Assembly (NCBI GenBank): GCA_900546665.1
Contig: URDY01000038.1
Coordinates: 1-22,172, forward strand
Origin: an uncultured Paraprevotella sp.
Lineage (GTDB): Bacteria > Bacteroidota > Bacteroidia > Bacteroidales > Bacteroidaceae
Reading direction: 5' to 3'
DNA length: 22,172 nucleotides
The notes beneath the pieces are model-generated. The model was not told the DNA's origin. It did no database searches and worked only from the letters and a program-made list of their open reading frames with translations. Shown here piece after piece: positions 13,767 through 22,064 of this stretch. Position 1 is the stretch's first letter. Each line of letters opens with the position of its first letter. Position numbers and translations under genes: made by a program.

Positions 13767-16025
13767 TTATTTAAGTGTAACATTTGCGTTTTCCGGATAT
13801 TGGCTCCAGGTTGTATTCCAGGTTCCTATCTTTGTAGAATATATTTCAAGTGTAGCTGTCAGTGGCGTTCCGTCAGCATTTGTCTGCAGACCACACTTCA
13901 AATTGGACAAATTGGCCATGTTAGCAAGATTAATCTGTGAAAGTTGGTTTTGATGGCATTCCACAAATTTAAGAGTGTTAATATCACCAACAGATAACGT
14001 GGTCAGCCGGTTGTTGTAGCAATACAGTCTTGTCAGGGCAGTCAGATTGCTCACATCCAATGAGGTCAGCCGGTTGTTGTAGCAATACAGTCTTGTCAGG
14101 GCAGTCAGATCGCTCACATCCAATGAGGTCAGCTGGTTGTTGTAGCAATACAAATCTTCCAGTTTGGTCAAACCGCTCACATCCAATGAGGTCAGCTGGT
14201 TGTCGATGCAAGACAGATAGATCAGGGCAGGCAGATTACTCAGACTCAATGAGGTCAGCCGGTTTTTGTTGCATCTCAGGGTTGCCAGCTTAGGCAAGTC
14301 GCTCAGGCTCAATGAGGTCAGCTGGTTCTCACCGCAATTCAGTTCTGTCAGGGCAGGCAGATTTTTCAGAGTCAATGAGGCAGCTCCAATGTTGTAGCAA
14401 TACAGGTATTCCAGCTTCGTTAAGCCTGACAACTCCAATGAACCTAAATTATTACCGTAGCATCGTAACGTGGTCAGACATTCTTTCTGGTCGGTCAAGT
14501 CTAAAGAGGTCAGTCGGTTATCGGTGCATTGCAAATTATTCAGTTTGGTCAAACCTCTCAAATCCAATGATTCCACTTGGGTATTGGCACATACCAGCGA
14601 AGTCAGATTGGTCAAACTGCTCACATTTAATGATTGCAATTTACAATATGTGCACTCAAGACTTGACAGATTCGTCAAATGAGACAGCTCCAAAGAGGTC
14701 AATTCAGTTTCACCCACATACAGAGTGGTAAGACTGTTCAAACCGGTCAGGTCTAATGAAGTCAGCGGGCAGTTCTTAATGTTCATATAACTAAGTTGGT
14801 CCAGACCGCTCACATTCAGCGATGTCAGTATATCACAACTATTGCAATTTATAGATGTCAGATTCTTCAAAGCAGTCAAATCCAGTGACTCCTGTTCTGT
14901 TACCCACTCGCAATAAAAACTTGTCACGTTAGTAAAATACTCAAGTCCCGATACGTTTTTTATATCATAGAAGCTCACATAAGTAACTCCGCTGATGATA
15001 TTTCTGTTTTCTTCGGTCAGCGTAACGGTGCCGTCGGGATTCTTCACAAATCCGGTACCCGAATCATACAATGCCACATCATTGGCCGCCTTGGTGGTTA
15101 TCTCCACTCCTTCAGCCGATGCCATTTTCTTGCCTCCTCCCGACGGAAGGCTTGATTCAATCTGCTCAATGAGTTCCAGATTGATGATGGCTTCTTCAAA
15201 CTTGGCTGAGGTTTGTGTTCCCAAATCAAGCACTTTTCCGGCTTCGAGAGTCACCGCTTTGTTACCTCCTCTGCGGTATGCCGTTCCCTCGCTGTTCACG
15301 TAGAAAAGGCTGAGTCCTTCCGTCAGCGCGGCAGGAGCCACCGTAAAGTAGTAGGTCTTTCCGGCCTCGAATGTACCTTTCAGTCTGACTTCGTTCAGAG
15401 AAGTAGAAGAGTAATCTCCTTTGCCATCCTCATTCGGAACGGTTTCGTCTCCAATGGTATATTTCATGCTTCCGGTCAGGCTCTCACCCTTTACGCCTCT
15501 GAGGATAAAGGTTCCATCACCGGCCATACCGTCGCCTACCGTAAACTTCACCAGCGCACTGAGGTTGTGAAACTGCAGAGCGTTGCTTCCCTCAGGAGTA
15601 GATGCCCACGATGGCACCAGTCCGCTGGCAAATCCTCCGGGCACGGCAGTCTGCTCTTCGGGCAGATTAAAGGTAATGGTCGTAGCCGTGATTTCAGTCA
15701 CATTAGCAAAAGGATAAAAGGCTGTATAGCTTTCGGCCTGGTGTGCCGTACCGGTAAAGGAAGCCGTAGCCCCTGCATCCTGCGTAGTAAACTCATTAGT
15801 CTCCGTTCCGTCGAAAATGGCAATCGCATCGCCTTTTACCCAGCTTACATTCTTGCCGTCGCCATCCAATACGGTACGCGTCTGCGTCAGTCCGGCTGTA
15901 AAGGTCATAGGCACCTTCTCTCCATTGTAGATAGCCTGTGTATCATATTCATTCGTACATGCAGCAAGCAAACCGCCTGCAATAGCCATGCTTATAGATT
16001 CATAAATGAAATTCCTGATTCTCAT
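13767..16025 (-). CDS. Lipoprotein with fimbrillin-like N-terminus and leucine-rich repeats
   Basis: This 752-residue protein is read from the ATG at 16025, where MRIRNFIYESISMAIAGG is followed by the lipobox LAAC. A further upstream start (16112) would overlap the 51-codon gene and bury the signal peptide. Residues 40-310 resemble Bacteroidales fimbrillin/Mfa-like modules (MTFTAGLTQTRTVLDGDGK, VSWVKGDAIAIFDG, ESYTAFYPFANV, TYYFTVAPAAL). After a linker come about 16 leucine-rich repeats of 21 residues, consensus SLDLSxLTxLTxLxCxxNxLT, with Cys in 14 of the 16. The protein ends in a short cap (EIYSTKIGTWNTTWSQYP). It is probably anchored in the outer membrane and surface-exposed, with the repeats serving as an adhesive or binding face. 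It is co-transcribed with the small gene 22 bases upstream. Function in adhesion is inferred. Confidence 0.87.
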   Translation of the reverse strand: MRIRNFIYESISMAIAGGLLAACTNEYDTQAIYNGEKVPMTFTAGLTQTRTVLDGDGKNVSWVKGDAIAIFDGTETNEFTTQDAGATASFTGTAHQAESYTAFYPFANVTEITATTITFNLPEEQTAVPGGFASGLVPSWASTPEGSNALQFHNLSALVKFTVGDGMAGDGTFILRGVKGESLTGSMKYTIGDETVPNEDGKGDYSSTSLNEVRLKGTFEAGKTYYFTVAPAALTEGLSLFYVNSEGTAYRRGGNKAVTLEAGKVLDLGTQTSAKFEEAIINLELIEQIESSLPSGGGKKMASAEGVEITTKAANDVALYDSGTGFVKNPDGTVTLTEENRNIISGVTYVSFYDIKNVSGLEYFTNVTSFYCEWVTEQESLDLTALKNLTSINCNSCDILTSLNVSGLDQLSYMNIKNCPLTSLDLTGLNSLTTLYVGETELTSLELSHLTNLSSLECTYCKLQSLNVSSLTNLTSLVCANTQVESLDLRGLTKLNNLQCTDNRLTSLDLTDQKECLTTLRCYGNNLGSLELSGLTKLEYLYCYNIGAASLTLKNLPALTELNCGENQLTSLSLSDLPKLATLRCNKNRLTSLSLSNLPALIYLSCIDNQLTSLDVSGLTKLEDLYCYNNQLTSLDVSDLTALTRLYCYNNRLTSLDVSNLTALTRLYCYNNRLTTLSVGDINTLKFVECHQNQLSQINLANMANLSNLKCGLQTNADGTPLTATLEIYSTKIGTWNTTWSQYPENANVTLK
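13890..14890 (-). repeat. 63-base tandem repeats encoding the leucine-rich repeats
   Basis: About 16 units of 63 bases, in phase with the 21-residue protein repeat. Units at 14001-14063 and 14064-14126 differ at one position, and the next unit (14127 on) shares its outer parts. The 5' units of the gene (14500-14890) are much more diverged. The pattern shows recent unit duplication near the 3' end of the gene. Confidence 0.9.
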
Positions 16026-16047
16026 CTTATTCCTGATTTTAAATTCT

Positions 16048-16203
16048 TTACCATTCATAAATATCAGAATCGTCAAAGGAATCGTGAGTGGCTTCCTGCT
16101 CATTACTTGCACATAGCAAACTCTCGTTCTGCACTTCTATTGTTTCACACTTGGGAGTTTCATAAACTTTACCATTGAGTAAGTTTTCATTTTGACTTTT
16201 CAT
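16048..16203 (-). CDS. 51-residue protein upstream of the LRR lipoprotein
   Basis: This short gene reads MKSQNENLLNGKVYETPKCE, TIEVQNESLLCASNEQEAT and HDSFDDSDIYEW, ending in TAA at 16050-16048, 22 bases before the lipoprotein start. The ATG at 16203 follows a very A/T-rich leader typical of Bacteroidales translation starts. The layout YExPxCExIEVxxExxLCxS followed by an acidic tail ending in W is one I associate with small genes at the head of fimbrillin-like operons in Bacteroides; their role is not known to me. There is no signal peptide or membrane segment. The close spacing argues for co-transcription with the lipoprotein. Confidence 0.6.
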   Translation of the reverse strand: MKSQNENLLNGKVYETPKCETIEVQNESLLCASNEQEATHDSFDDSDIYEW

Positions 16204-16445
16204 AATAATTGTTTTTTAAATTTTTATAATCTGTTAAAAACACATACTTCTATATTTATTTTCTAACTTTTTCAAAAACATCACCTTGATGTGTCTGATA
16301 CCATATTAACCTTTTTATTTTCTTTTCAACAATAGTATTTACAACTAATTATTCCTCAATATTTTATAAGCAATAAGTCAGGAATATGGTCGTTGTCTTT
16401 AATTGTACATTCTAAAGGATGAAGATTTAACATTTTTATTATTTC

Positions 16446-16905
16446 TTAGCTTATTTGACTTATTATCACCTGTTCGTACAGTCAGAGTACTTCTTCCGAA
16501 AGTTGTTCGGGCTCCTCGTCCGTCACCTTATGTTGGTTGATGCCGGGAAAGTAGTGACGCGCGTAAATCATCTGTTGCCGGATGTTGCTGGTCGTCACGT
16601 ACCGCCCAACATTCTATTAATTTATGAGCGTGCTCTGGCGGGTGATAATAAGTCGGTGAGTTGTCCCATCAAGCCGAAGAGGAACCGGAAATTATTATTT
16701 ACCAGTTCGTTATCACCTTCGATGAAGCAGTCCTTGACAAGTGTTCTCATAGCCGATACCTTGTCTTTCTTGGATACGGGCATGAACTTGGAGAACTGCG
16801 AAAAAGTTGGTTCTGCCATGAGGGCTACATACATCTCCTTTTTACCGCAAAAGGTTTTCCGAACTCCACCATCAAATAAACCTTGCGCAACTTCTTTTCT
16901 TCCAT
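16446..16905 (-). pseudogene. Broken pair of small ORFs, possibly phage tail-chaperone-like
   Basis: From the ATG at 16905 the minus strand reads MEEKKLRKVYLMVEFGKPFA and VK, then hits a stop. One frame over it continues as KEMYVALMAEPTFSQFSKFM, PVSKKDKVSAMRTLVKDCF and RFLFGLMGQLTDLL to a stop at 16622. The change of frame falls on a run of five A (16843-16839 on the minus strand). A second piece in another frame, RQQMIYARHYFPGINQHKV and TDEEPEQLSEEVL, meets a TGA at 16484-16482 and continues LYEQVIISQIS to 16446. Two short overlapping ORFs in different frames recall tail-assembly-chaperone genes of prophages, but I cannot confirm the family. There are no other phage genes in the window. Confidence 0.45.
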
Positions 16906-17115
16906 AAACGTATTTTTTATTTTCCGATAGATATAGGACGGAAAAAAGAAAGAATGTGGAAAAACGGAAAGGAAAGTGCAGGAACCCCGTGATGTTTTCC
17001 GCCATGCGTATATGAAAAAGGGGGTGCGTTATGTTTCTTTAACAATACAGAATAGTGAATTTTGCCTTATTTTGTGTCTTTTTATGTAAGCACACAGAAT
17101 AATAAGCCTATTTGT

Positions 17116-17631
17116 ATGCATAAATTAACAATAGACATAGACGAAACATTTAAATACCATTATCGTTCGTTATGCTTGTACGTGCTGCACTATGTCCATG
17201 ATACGGATATTGCAGAAGACATCGTACAAGATAGTTTTTCTGCCTTGTGGGAGAAATTAAGCATCAGTGGAGCCAAAATAGAAAATGTCAGAGCCTACCT
17301 TTATACGACTGCCCGCAACCGCAGTCTGGACTATCTGAAGAAGGAGGAAATTTATGATCCAAATCTTTCTCCTTCTGACTTTGAAGATACGTTGAGCGAT
17401 GAGGAAGCGGAGAAACGTTCGGTCAGGGAAGCGCAGATGTGGACTGCCATTGATGCCTTGCCCGAACGTTGCCGTGAGATATTTTTACTGAATAAACGCG
17501 ACGGCATGAAATATAGGGAGATAGCCGCCAAATTCCAGATTTCCGTTAATACGGTGGATAACCACATCAGCAAGGCACTCCGACTGATACGGGAAGGGGC
17601 ACAGAAAGTTTACGCATTTTTATTTAACTAA
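17116..17631 (+). CDS. ECF-type RNA polymerase sigma factor
   Basis: This 171-residue protein is read from the ATG at 17116; an earlier in-frame start at 17062 adds 18 residues with no sigma-factor character. Sigma region 2 is visible in YVHDTDIAEDIVQDSFSAL and YLYTTARNRSLDYLKK, and region 4 in ALPERCREIFLLNKRDG followed by KYREIAAKFQISVNTVDNHI. Region 1 and region 3 are absent, as usual in the ECF group. It lies 71 bases upstream of a FecR-type anti-sigma gene and a TonB receptor with an STN domain, so it is the output of a cell-surface signalling system. It most likely directs transcription of the receptor operon once released from FecR. Confidence 0.93.
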   Translation: MHKLTIDIDETFKYHYRSLCLYVLHYVHDTDIAEDIVQDSFSALWEKLSISGAKIENVRAYLYTTARNRSLDYLKKEEIYDPNLSPSDFEDTLSDEEAEKRSVREAQMWTAIDALPERCREIFLLNKRDGMKYREIAAKFQISVNTVDNHISKALRLIREGAQKVYAFLFN

Positions 17632-17702
17632 CATTCACAAATCCTGCATAGTGAATTTGCCTGCAATCCCAGTCATTAATATGAAGACTAAAACAAAAGA
17701 GT

Positions 17703-18506
17703 ATGAGAACCCCGGATGAAAAATGCCTTCACTTTGTCTTGCGCCACTATCAGAAGAACAAGTTGGATACGCAAAAAGCATTGAAGGCTTTTAAAGAGAA
17801 ATACCAGATAACGGAACAGACACGAAAATCCTTCCGCCTGTGGTGGATACTTCCCGGTATGGTGGCAGCCATTCTGGTCGTAGTTCTTATTTATCCCCGC
17901 TTCCAGGAAAACGGAGCATGGAAGGAGGTAACGGCTTACTCGCACCCTGTGGATTATATGCTTCCGGACAGTTCCTCCATAACTCTATTCCCGCATTCCT
18001 CCGTCCGTTTCCACGCAAAAGACTACCAGAGTTCCAGCCGCAGGGTTCACATGGAAGGTAAAGTCGCATTTTCTGTCAAGCATGACAATGCCCGCCCGTT
18101 TACGGTAGAAGGAAAATTGTCCCAAGTCAGAGTTTTAGGAACTGTTTTTACTGTTGATGAGAGCCGTGCAGACACAGCCGTCGTACAAGTCATGTCAGGA
18201 AAGATACAGTTCTCGGCAATCGGGCAATCGGACACCGTGATACTAACCGGAGGCATGACAGCGCAAGTGACGGGAGAGCGAAAAGACATACAGATAATCA
18301 AAGAAGGGAAAACGGGCAGCTTCATTTTTGACAATACCCCGCTGCCTAAAGTGCTTGAAGAACTGTCGAAGTTCTACAAGGTGAAGTTGGTTGTCAATAA
18401 GACAGACAGGCGGCTGACAGCCAGTTTTAAGGACAAAAGCCTTGATGAGATTATTGAGATTATAGAAAAAGTGTTGAATGTAAGAATTGAAAAGAAGAAA
18501 CAATGA
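17703..18506 (+). CDS. FecR-family anti-sigma factor
   Basis: This is a 267-residue inner-membrane protein. It has a cytoplasmic N-terminus (residues 1-45) that would hold the sigma factor, one transmembrane helix WWILPGMVAAILVVVLIY (about 47-64), and then the periplasmic FecR domain with VRVLGTVFTVD and VVQVMSGKIQFS. A C-terminal DUF4974-type module ends it (FIFDNTPLPKVLEELSKFYK, LDEIIEIIEKVLNVRIE). Its last four bases overlap the TonB receptor start (ATGA at 18503-18506), so receptor and anti-sigma are translationally coupled. A signal passing from the receptor's STN domain through FecR to the sigma factor is the established mechanism for this arrangement. A 12-codon frame (17681-17719) overlaps its start in another frame. 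Confidence 0.92.
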   Translation: MRTPDEKCLHFVLRHYQKNKLDTQKALKAFKEKYQITEQTRKSFRLWWILPGMVAAILVVVLIYPRFQENGAWKEVTAYSHPVDYMLPDSSSITLFPHSSVRFHAKDYQSSSRRVHMEGKVAFSVKHDNARPFTVEGKLSQVRVLGTVFTVDESRADTAVVQVMSGKIQFSAIGQSDTVILTGGMTAQVTGERKDIQIIKEGKTGSFIFDNTPLPKVLEELSKFYKVKLVVNKTDRRLTASFKDKSLDEIIEIIEKVLNVRIEKKKQ

Positions 18507-21067
18507 GAATCGTACCGACCCTGTTCCTATTCTGTGTATGTGTGAGCATCAAAGCTCAACAACAGAATATGACGGAAATGAAAAAAGCTATCGACCTGAT
18601 GCAGAGGATGTACGACATAACTTTTGTATATGATTCATCCTTGGTGACTGCCAAGCCCCAAGCTTTCCCCTCGGCAGGAAATTCTTTAAAGGAAAACTTG
18701 GAAAGGATTTTTGGCGGCACCGACATAAAATGGGAAATCCGCGACGAATACGTCCTGCTATTCCGTCCGAACAACTATACCTTTTCTGGATATGTGTGTG
18801 AAGACAGCGGAGAAACGCTTATCAATGTGACTGTCCTTGACCTGAATACCCTGAAAGGCACACTGAGTAACGAACATGGCTTTTTCAGCATCACGCTGCC
18901 GGAAGGGAAACACAAATTTCGTTTTTCTTATATAGGTTATCAGGATGTGGTGAAGGAGGTGGATTTGAGTTCCAATTACAACGGTGTTATCTACTTGAAA
19001 GAAAGCAGTACCTCGCTGAAAGAAGTTGTAGTGGTTGCAGACATGAACGCTCCCCTCCGCACGACACAGACCGGCAAAGTGTCTCTGACCTCGGAACAGT
19101 TGAATACGGAGTTTTCGCTACTTAGTTCACCAGACTTGGTAAAGACCCTCCAGAACCTTCCCGGTGTGGCTTCCGGAACGGAGCTACTTTCCGGTATGTA
19201 TGTGCACGGGGGCAAGAACGATGAGAACCTTTTTCTGCTGGACGGAACACCGCTTTACCAGATCAACCATTTGGGCGGGCTGTTTTCCGCTTTCAATACG
19301 GATATTATCAAAAACGTGGATTTCTATAAAAGCGGTTTCCCGGCACGTTACAGCGGCAGACTTTCTTCCGTAGTGGATGTACGCACCAAAGAGGGGAGCA
19401 TGAAGGAGTTTCACGGAACTTTCTCTTTGGGGCTGCTTGACGGTAGAGTCCAGTTTGAAGGACCGATTATAAAAGACAAGACCTCGTTCAACATAGCCAT
19501 ACGAAGAAGTTGGGCGGATCTTTTCACAGCCCCGGTATTCTTCCTGCTCAACCGTTCCAATCCCGATGACAAAAAGAACGTGCGCTATGCCTTTTACGAC
19601 ATCAACGGGAAAATCACCCACCATTTTTCGGACAATAACAAACTGTCCCTTAGCGTGTATTCCGGAAATGACTTGCTGAAGGCAAAAGCCCAACAGGTGT
19701 TCGATAAAGGGGAACATTACGACTCTGATTTCAAGGCCAAATGGGGCAACCTGACTACGGCTTTGACATGGAACTGTCAAATCACCCCAAAGTTGTCAGG
19801 TAGTTTTACTGGAGCCTATTCACGCAATATCTCCATGTATGATTATGTGGAAGTTAGCCGTTTCTTTTCCGATGGGGAACAAACTTCCATGACGGGGGTG
19901 GAACGGTCCAACCATTCCACGATTGATGATATGGGATACCGTATGGAATTCGACTACCGTCCCGGCACGAATCATCATATACGCTTTGGCAGCAATTATC
20001 TGCATCACATATATCATCCGCAAAACACAGCTTCCAGAAACCAGACGGACAGGGATACCTTATCGGCAGAAAGCGCAAGCAGTTATAAGGGTAACGAGGT
20101 TGCTTTTTATGCGGAAGATGAAATGCGGCTGTCCTCTAAAGCGAAATTAAACACGGGACTGCATTACACCCTTTATCAGACAGACGGAAAGATATACCAT
20201 TCTTTGGAGCCAAGACTGGCCATGAGTTACCAATGTTCGAAAAAAGCCACGATGAAAGTGTCCTATACGGAAATGAGCCAGTTTGCGCACCAACTGTCAA
20301 ACACCTATCTGAATCTGCCGACAGACAGTTGGGTTCCTTCCACACGCAAAGTCCGTCCCATGCGTTCAAGGCAAGTGGCAGCCGGGATATATACGGAGTT
20401 GCCCCGGCATATCCGCTTGAACGTGGAAGGATATTACCGTACTACAAGCCAACTATTGGAATACGACGGGGGGAACAGCCTGATGCTTCCTGCCGATAAC
20501 TGGGACAATCTGGTTAAAACTGGCAAAGGAAAGTCTTACGGCGTGGAATTGTCACTAGTATACAAAGACTGTTACAATGTCATTGAAGCAGGATATACAC
20601 TTTCATGGAGCTTGCAAAAGTTTACTGATTTTTATCCCGACTGGTATTCCAGCAAGTTCGACAACCGACATAAACTGAACATCGCTTTCCGGCATAAGTT
20701 CGATGACCATATAGATGCCTACGCCGCATGGGTTTACCGTAGCGGCGACCGTGCCACCGTCCCGACCCAGTATGTAAACGGACCGTCTTTCCCCGGTACA
20801 CCGGATTCCAGCGAACCTGAACTGATTTACGAGAAGCCGAATAACATCACGCTCCCTGCATACCATCGGCTCGATTTGGGAGTCAACTTCCGGCGTATTA
20901 CCAAAAGGGGATTCGAACGTATCTGGAACATCAGTGTCTATAACGCCTATTGCCGCATGAATGCGTTTTATACCCGGATAGAACGTCTGCCCGATGGCGG
21001 TTTTAGGGGTAAGGGATTTGGCATTTTCCCGATTATACCCTCGTTTTGTTATACCCTCAAATTTTAA
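18503..21067 (+). CDS. TonB-dependent receptor/transducer with STN domain
   Basis: This 854-residue outer-membrane protein has a signal peptide (MRIVPTLFLFCVCVSIKAQ). A periplasmic STN domain follows (about residues 28-92; ITFVYDSSLV, IKWEIRDEYVLLF), which contacts FecR. Next is a carboxypeptidase regulatory-like beta-sandwich (about 95-170; FSGYVCEDSGETLINVTVLD, GTLSNEHGFFSITLPEG), then the plug (about 185-300; LLSSPDLVKTLQNLPGV, GKNDENLFLLDGTPLYQI, YSGRLSSVVDVRT) and a long beta-barrel ending in SFCYTLKF with the usual C-terminal Phe. It starts inside the FecR stop and is followed 4 bases later by a DUF4249 lipoprotein. No SusD partner is present, so a glycan system of the SusCD type is unlikely. 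The substrate is unknown. Confidence 0.92.
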   Translation: MRIVPTLFLFCVCVSIKAQQQNMTEMKKAIDLMQRMYDITFVYDSSLVTAKPQAFPSAGNSLKENLERIFGGTDIKWEIRDEYVLLFRPNNYTFSGYVCEDSGETLINVTVLDLNTLKGTLSNEHGFFSITLPEGKHKFRFSYIGYQDVVKEVDLSSNYNGVIYLKESSTSLKEVVVVADMNAPLRTTQTGKVSLTSEQLNTEFSLLSSPDLVKTLQNLPGVASGTELLSGMYVHGGKNDENLFLLDGTPLYQINHLGGLFSAFNTDIIKNVDFYKSGFPARYSGRLSSVVDVRTKEGSMKEFHGTFSLGLLDGRVQFEGPIIKDKTSFNIAIRRSWADLFTAPVFFLLNRSNPDDKKNVRYAFYDINGKITHHFSDNNKLSLSVYSGNDLLKAKAQQVFDKGEHYDSDFKAKWGNLTTALTWNCQITPKLSGSFTGAYSRNISMYDYVEVSRFFSDGEQTSMTGVERSNHSTIDDMGYRMEFDYRPGTNHHIRFGSNYLHHIYHPQNTASRNQTDRDTLSAESASSYKGNEVAFYAEDEMRLSSKAKLNTGLHYTLYQTDGKIYHSLEPRLAMSYQCSKKATMKVSYTEMSQFAHQLSNTYLNLPTDSWVPSTRKVRPMRSRQVAAGIYTELPRHIRLNVEGYYRTTSQLLEYDGGNSLMLPADNWDNLVKTGKGKSYGVELSLVYKDCYNVIEAGYTLSWSLQKFTDFYPDWYSSKFDNRHKLNIAFRHKFDDHIDAYAAWVYRSGDRATVPTQYVNGPSFPGTPDSSEPELIYEKPNNITLPAYHRLDLGVNFRRITKRGFERIWNISVYNAYCRMNAFYTRIERLPDGGFRGKGFGIFPIIPSFCYTLKF

Positions 21068-21071
21068 GAGT

Positions 21072-22043
21072 ATGAAACATTTACCTCATATATTACTGCC
21101 CGTGTTTATCGGTTTGCTTTCGTCCTGTACCTATCATTTTGAACTGGACGATGTGGGAGCTTCCCAAAAACTGGTGCTATACAGCTATCCGGGAAGCGGC
21201 GACACAACGGTAGTCCACCTTTCACGCAGCCTTCCCGTCAGTCAGAAAGGCGAACTCGGTCGGGGACTAAAGGGAGCGGACATCCGTTTCTCCGTAAACG
21301 GTGAAGCGGTATCCCTTGCATGGACGGATGATTCCATACCGGGAGTTCCCGCCCAGAGCTATTACGCGGTGAAGACGTATGAAGATGGCGACAAGGTCAA
21401 CATAACCGCAGCGGCAGAAGGTATGAAAGCGGTTTCGTCCGCTACGGTTGTTCCGTCCCGATTCCCTTTGACATCAATCAATTTTGTTCTCAAAGGCGGT
21501 GAACCGAACCAGCTTCAGTTTTGGATGCACTTTACAGACAATGCGCAGACAAAAGACTATTATGCGTTGAAAGTGGAGCGTAAACGACAGTTCTGGAACG
21601 ATAGCGAATATTCGGTAGAAAACAGTTCACTCACATTAAATTTGGATGACGAACCTCTGCTGAATACTTCTTCGGGACTGGACGATATCCTGATGATTGA
21701 AAACGAGTTTTACCGGAATTTGTATTATTGGGATGATACAAAAATTCAAGGGAAAAGCTACAAGGTTCGTCTGAATACCAATTATGAGGCAGATTATGAA
21801 GATGACTTCATAACCCCTGACGGGGTCGAGCATATCAAATGCCAAGTGAAATACAGAATTAGCCTGTACAGCCTTTCGGAAGAGTTTTACAGGTATCTGA
21901 AATCACTGAACGACCAGAAAAACAACGGACTTGGAAACTCTGAACTGGCTCCCATACGCTCTACTTATACCAATGTCATAAACGGGATAGGTGTTGTGGG
22001 AGGATGCAGGATGTTCCAGACGGAATGGATAGACAATTTATAG
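21072..22043 (+). CDS. DUF4249 family lipoprotein
   Basis: This 323-residue protein is read from the ATG at 21072, which opens the lipoprotein signal MKHLPHILLPVFIGLLSSC (cysteine at residue 19). Starts further upstream lie inside the receptor gene. The N-terminal half has the DUF4249 pattern: KLVLYSYPGSGDTTVVHLSR, then LKGADIRFSVNGE, then YYAVKTYEDGDKVNITAAAE, that is, an Ig-like beta-sandwich. The second half contains NQLQFWMHFTDNA and LYSLSEEFYRYLKSLNDQ. DUF4249 genes regularly follow STN-type TonB receptors in Bacteroidetes and are presumed to be outer-membrane-anchored partners. Co-transcription follows from the 4-base gap. Confidence 0.85.
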   Translation: MKHLPHILLPVFIGLLSSCTYHFELDDVGASQKLVLYSYPGSGDTTVVHLSRSLPVSQKGELGRGLKGADIRFSVNGEAVSLAWTDDSIPGVPAQSYYAVKTYEDGDKVNITAAAEGMKAVSSATVVPSRFPLTSINFVLKGGEPNQLQFWMHFTDNAQTKDYYALKVERKRQFWNDSEYSVENSSLTLNLDDEPLLNTSSGLDDILMIENEFYRNLYYWDDTKIQGKSYKVRLNTNYEADYEDDFITPDGVEHIKCQVKYRISLYSLSEEFYRYLKSLNDQKNNGLGNSELAPIRSTYTNVINGIGVVGGCRMFQTEWIDNL

Positions 22044-22064
22044 GAAAACTAAATAATAAAGAAA

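Noticed and set aside
14030..14293. Plus-strand open frame with a striking repeated RSAGCCSNT pattern across the LRR region
   Set aside because: It is the antisense image of the 63-base LRR repeats. The lipoprotein frame on the minus strand has a signal peptide, correct consensus and full length.
16025..16112. Longer start for the LRR lipoprotein
   Set aside because: It would overlap the 51-codon gene and place the lipoprotein signal about 30 residues from the N-terminus.
17681..17719. 12-codon upstream frame overlapping the FecR start as a possible leader peptide
   Set aside because: It is too short and unremarkable to support; an ATG in an A-rich leader is expected by chance.
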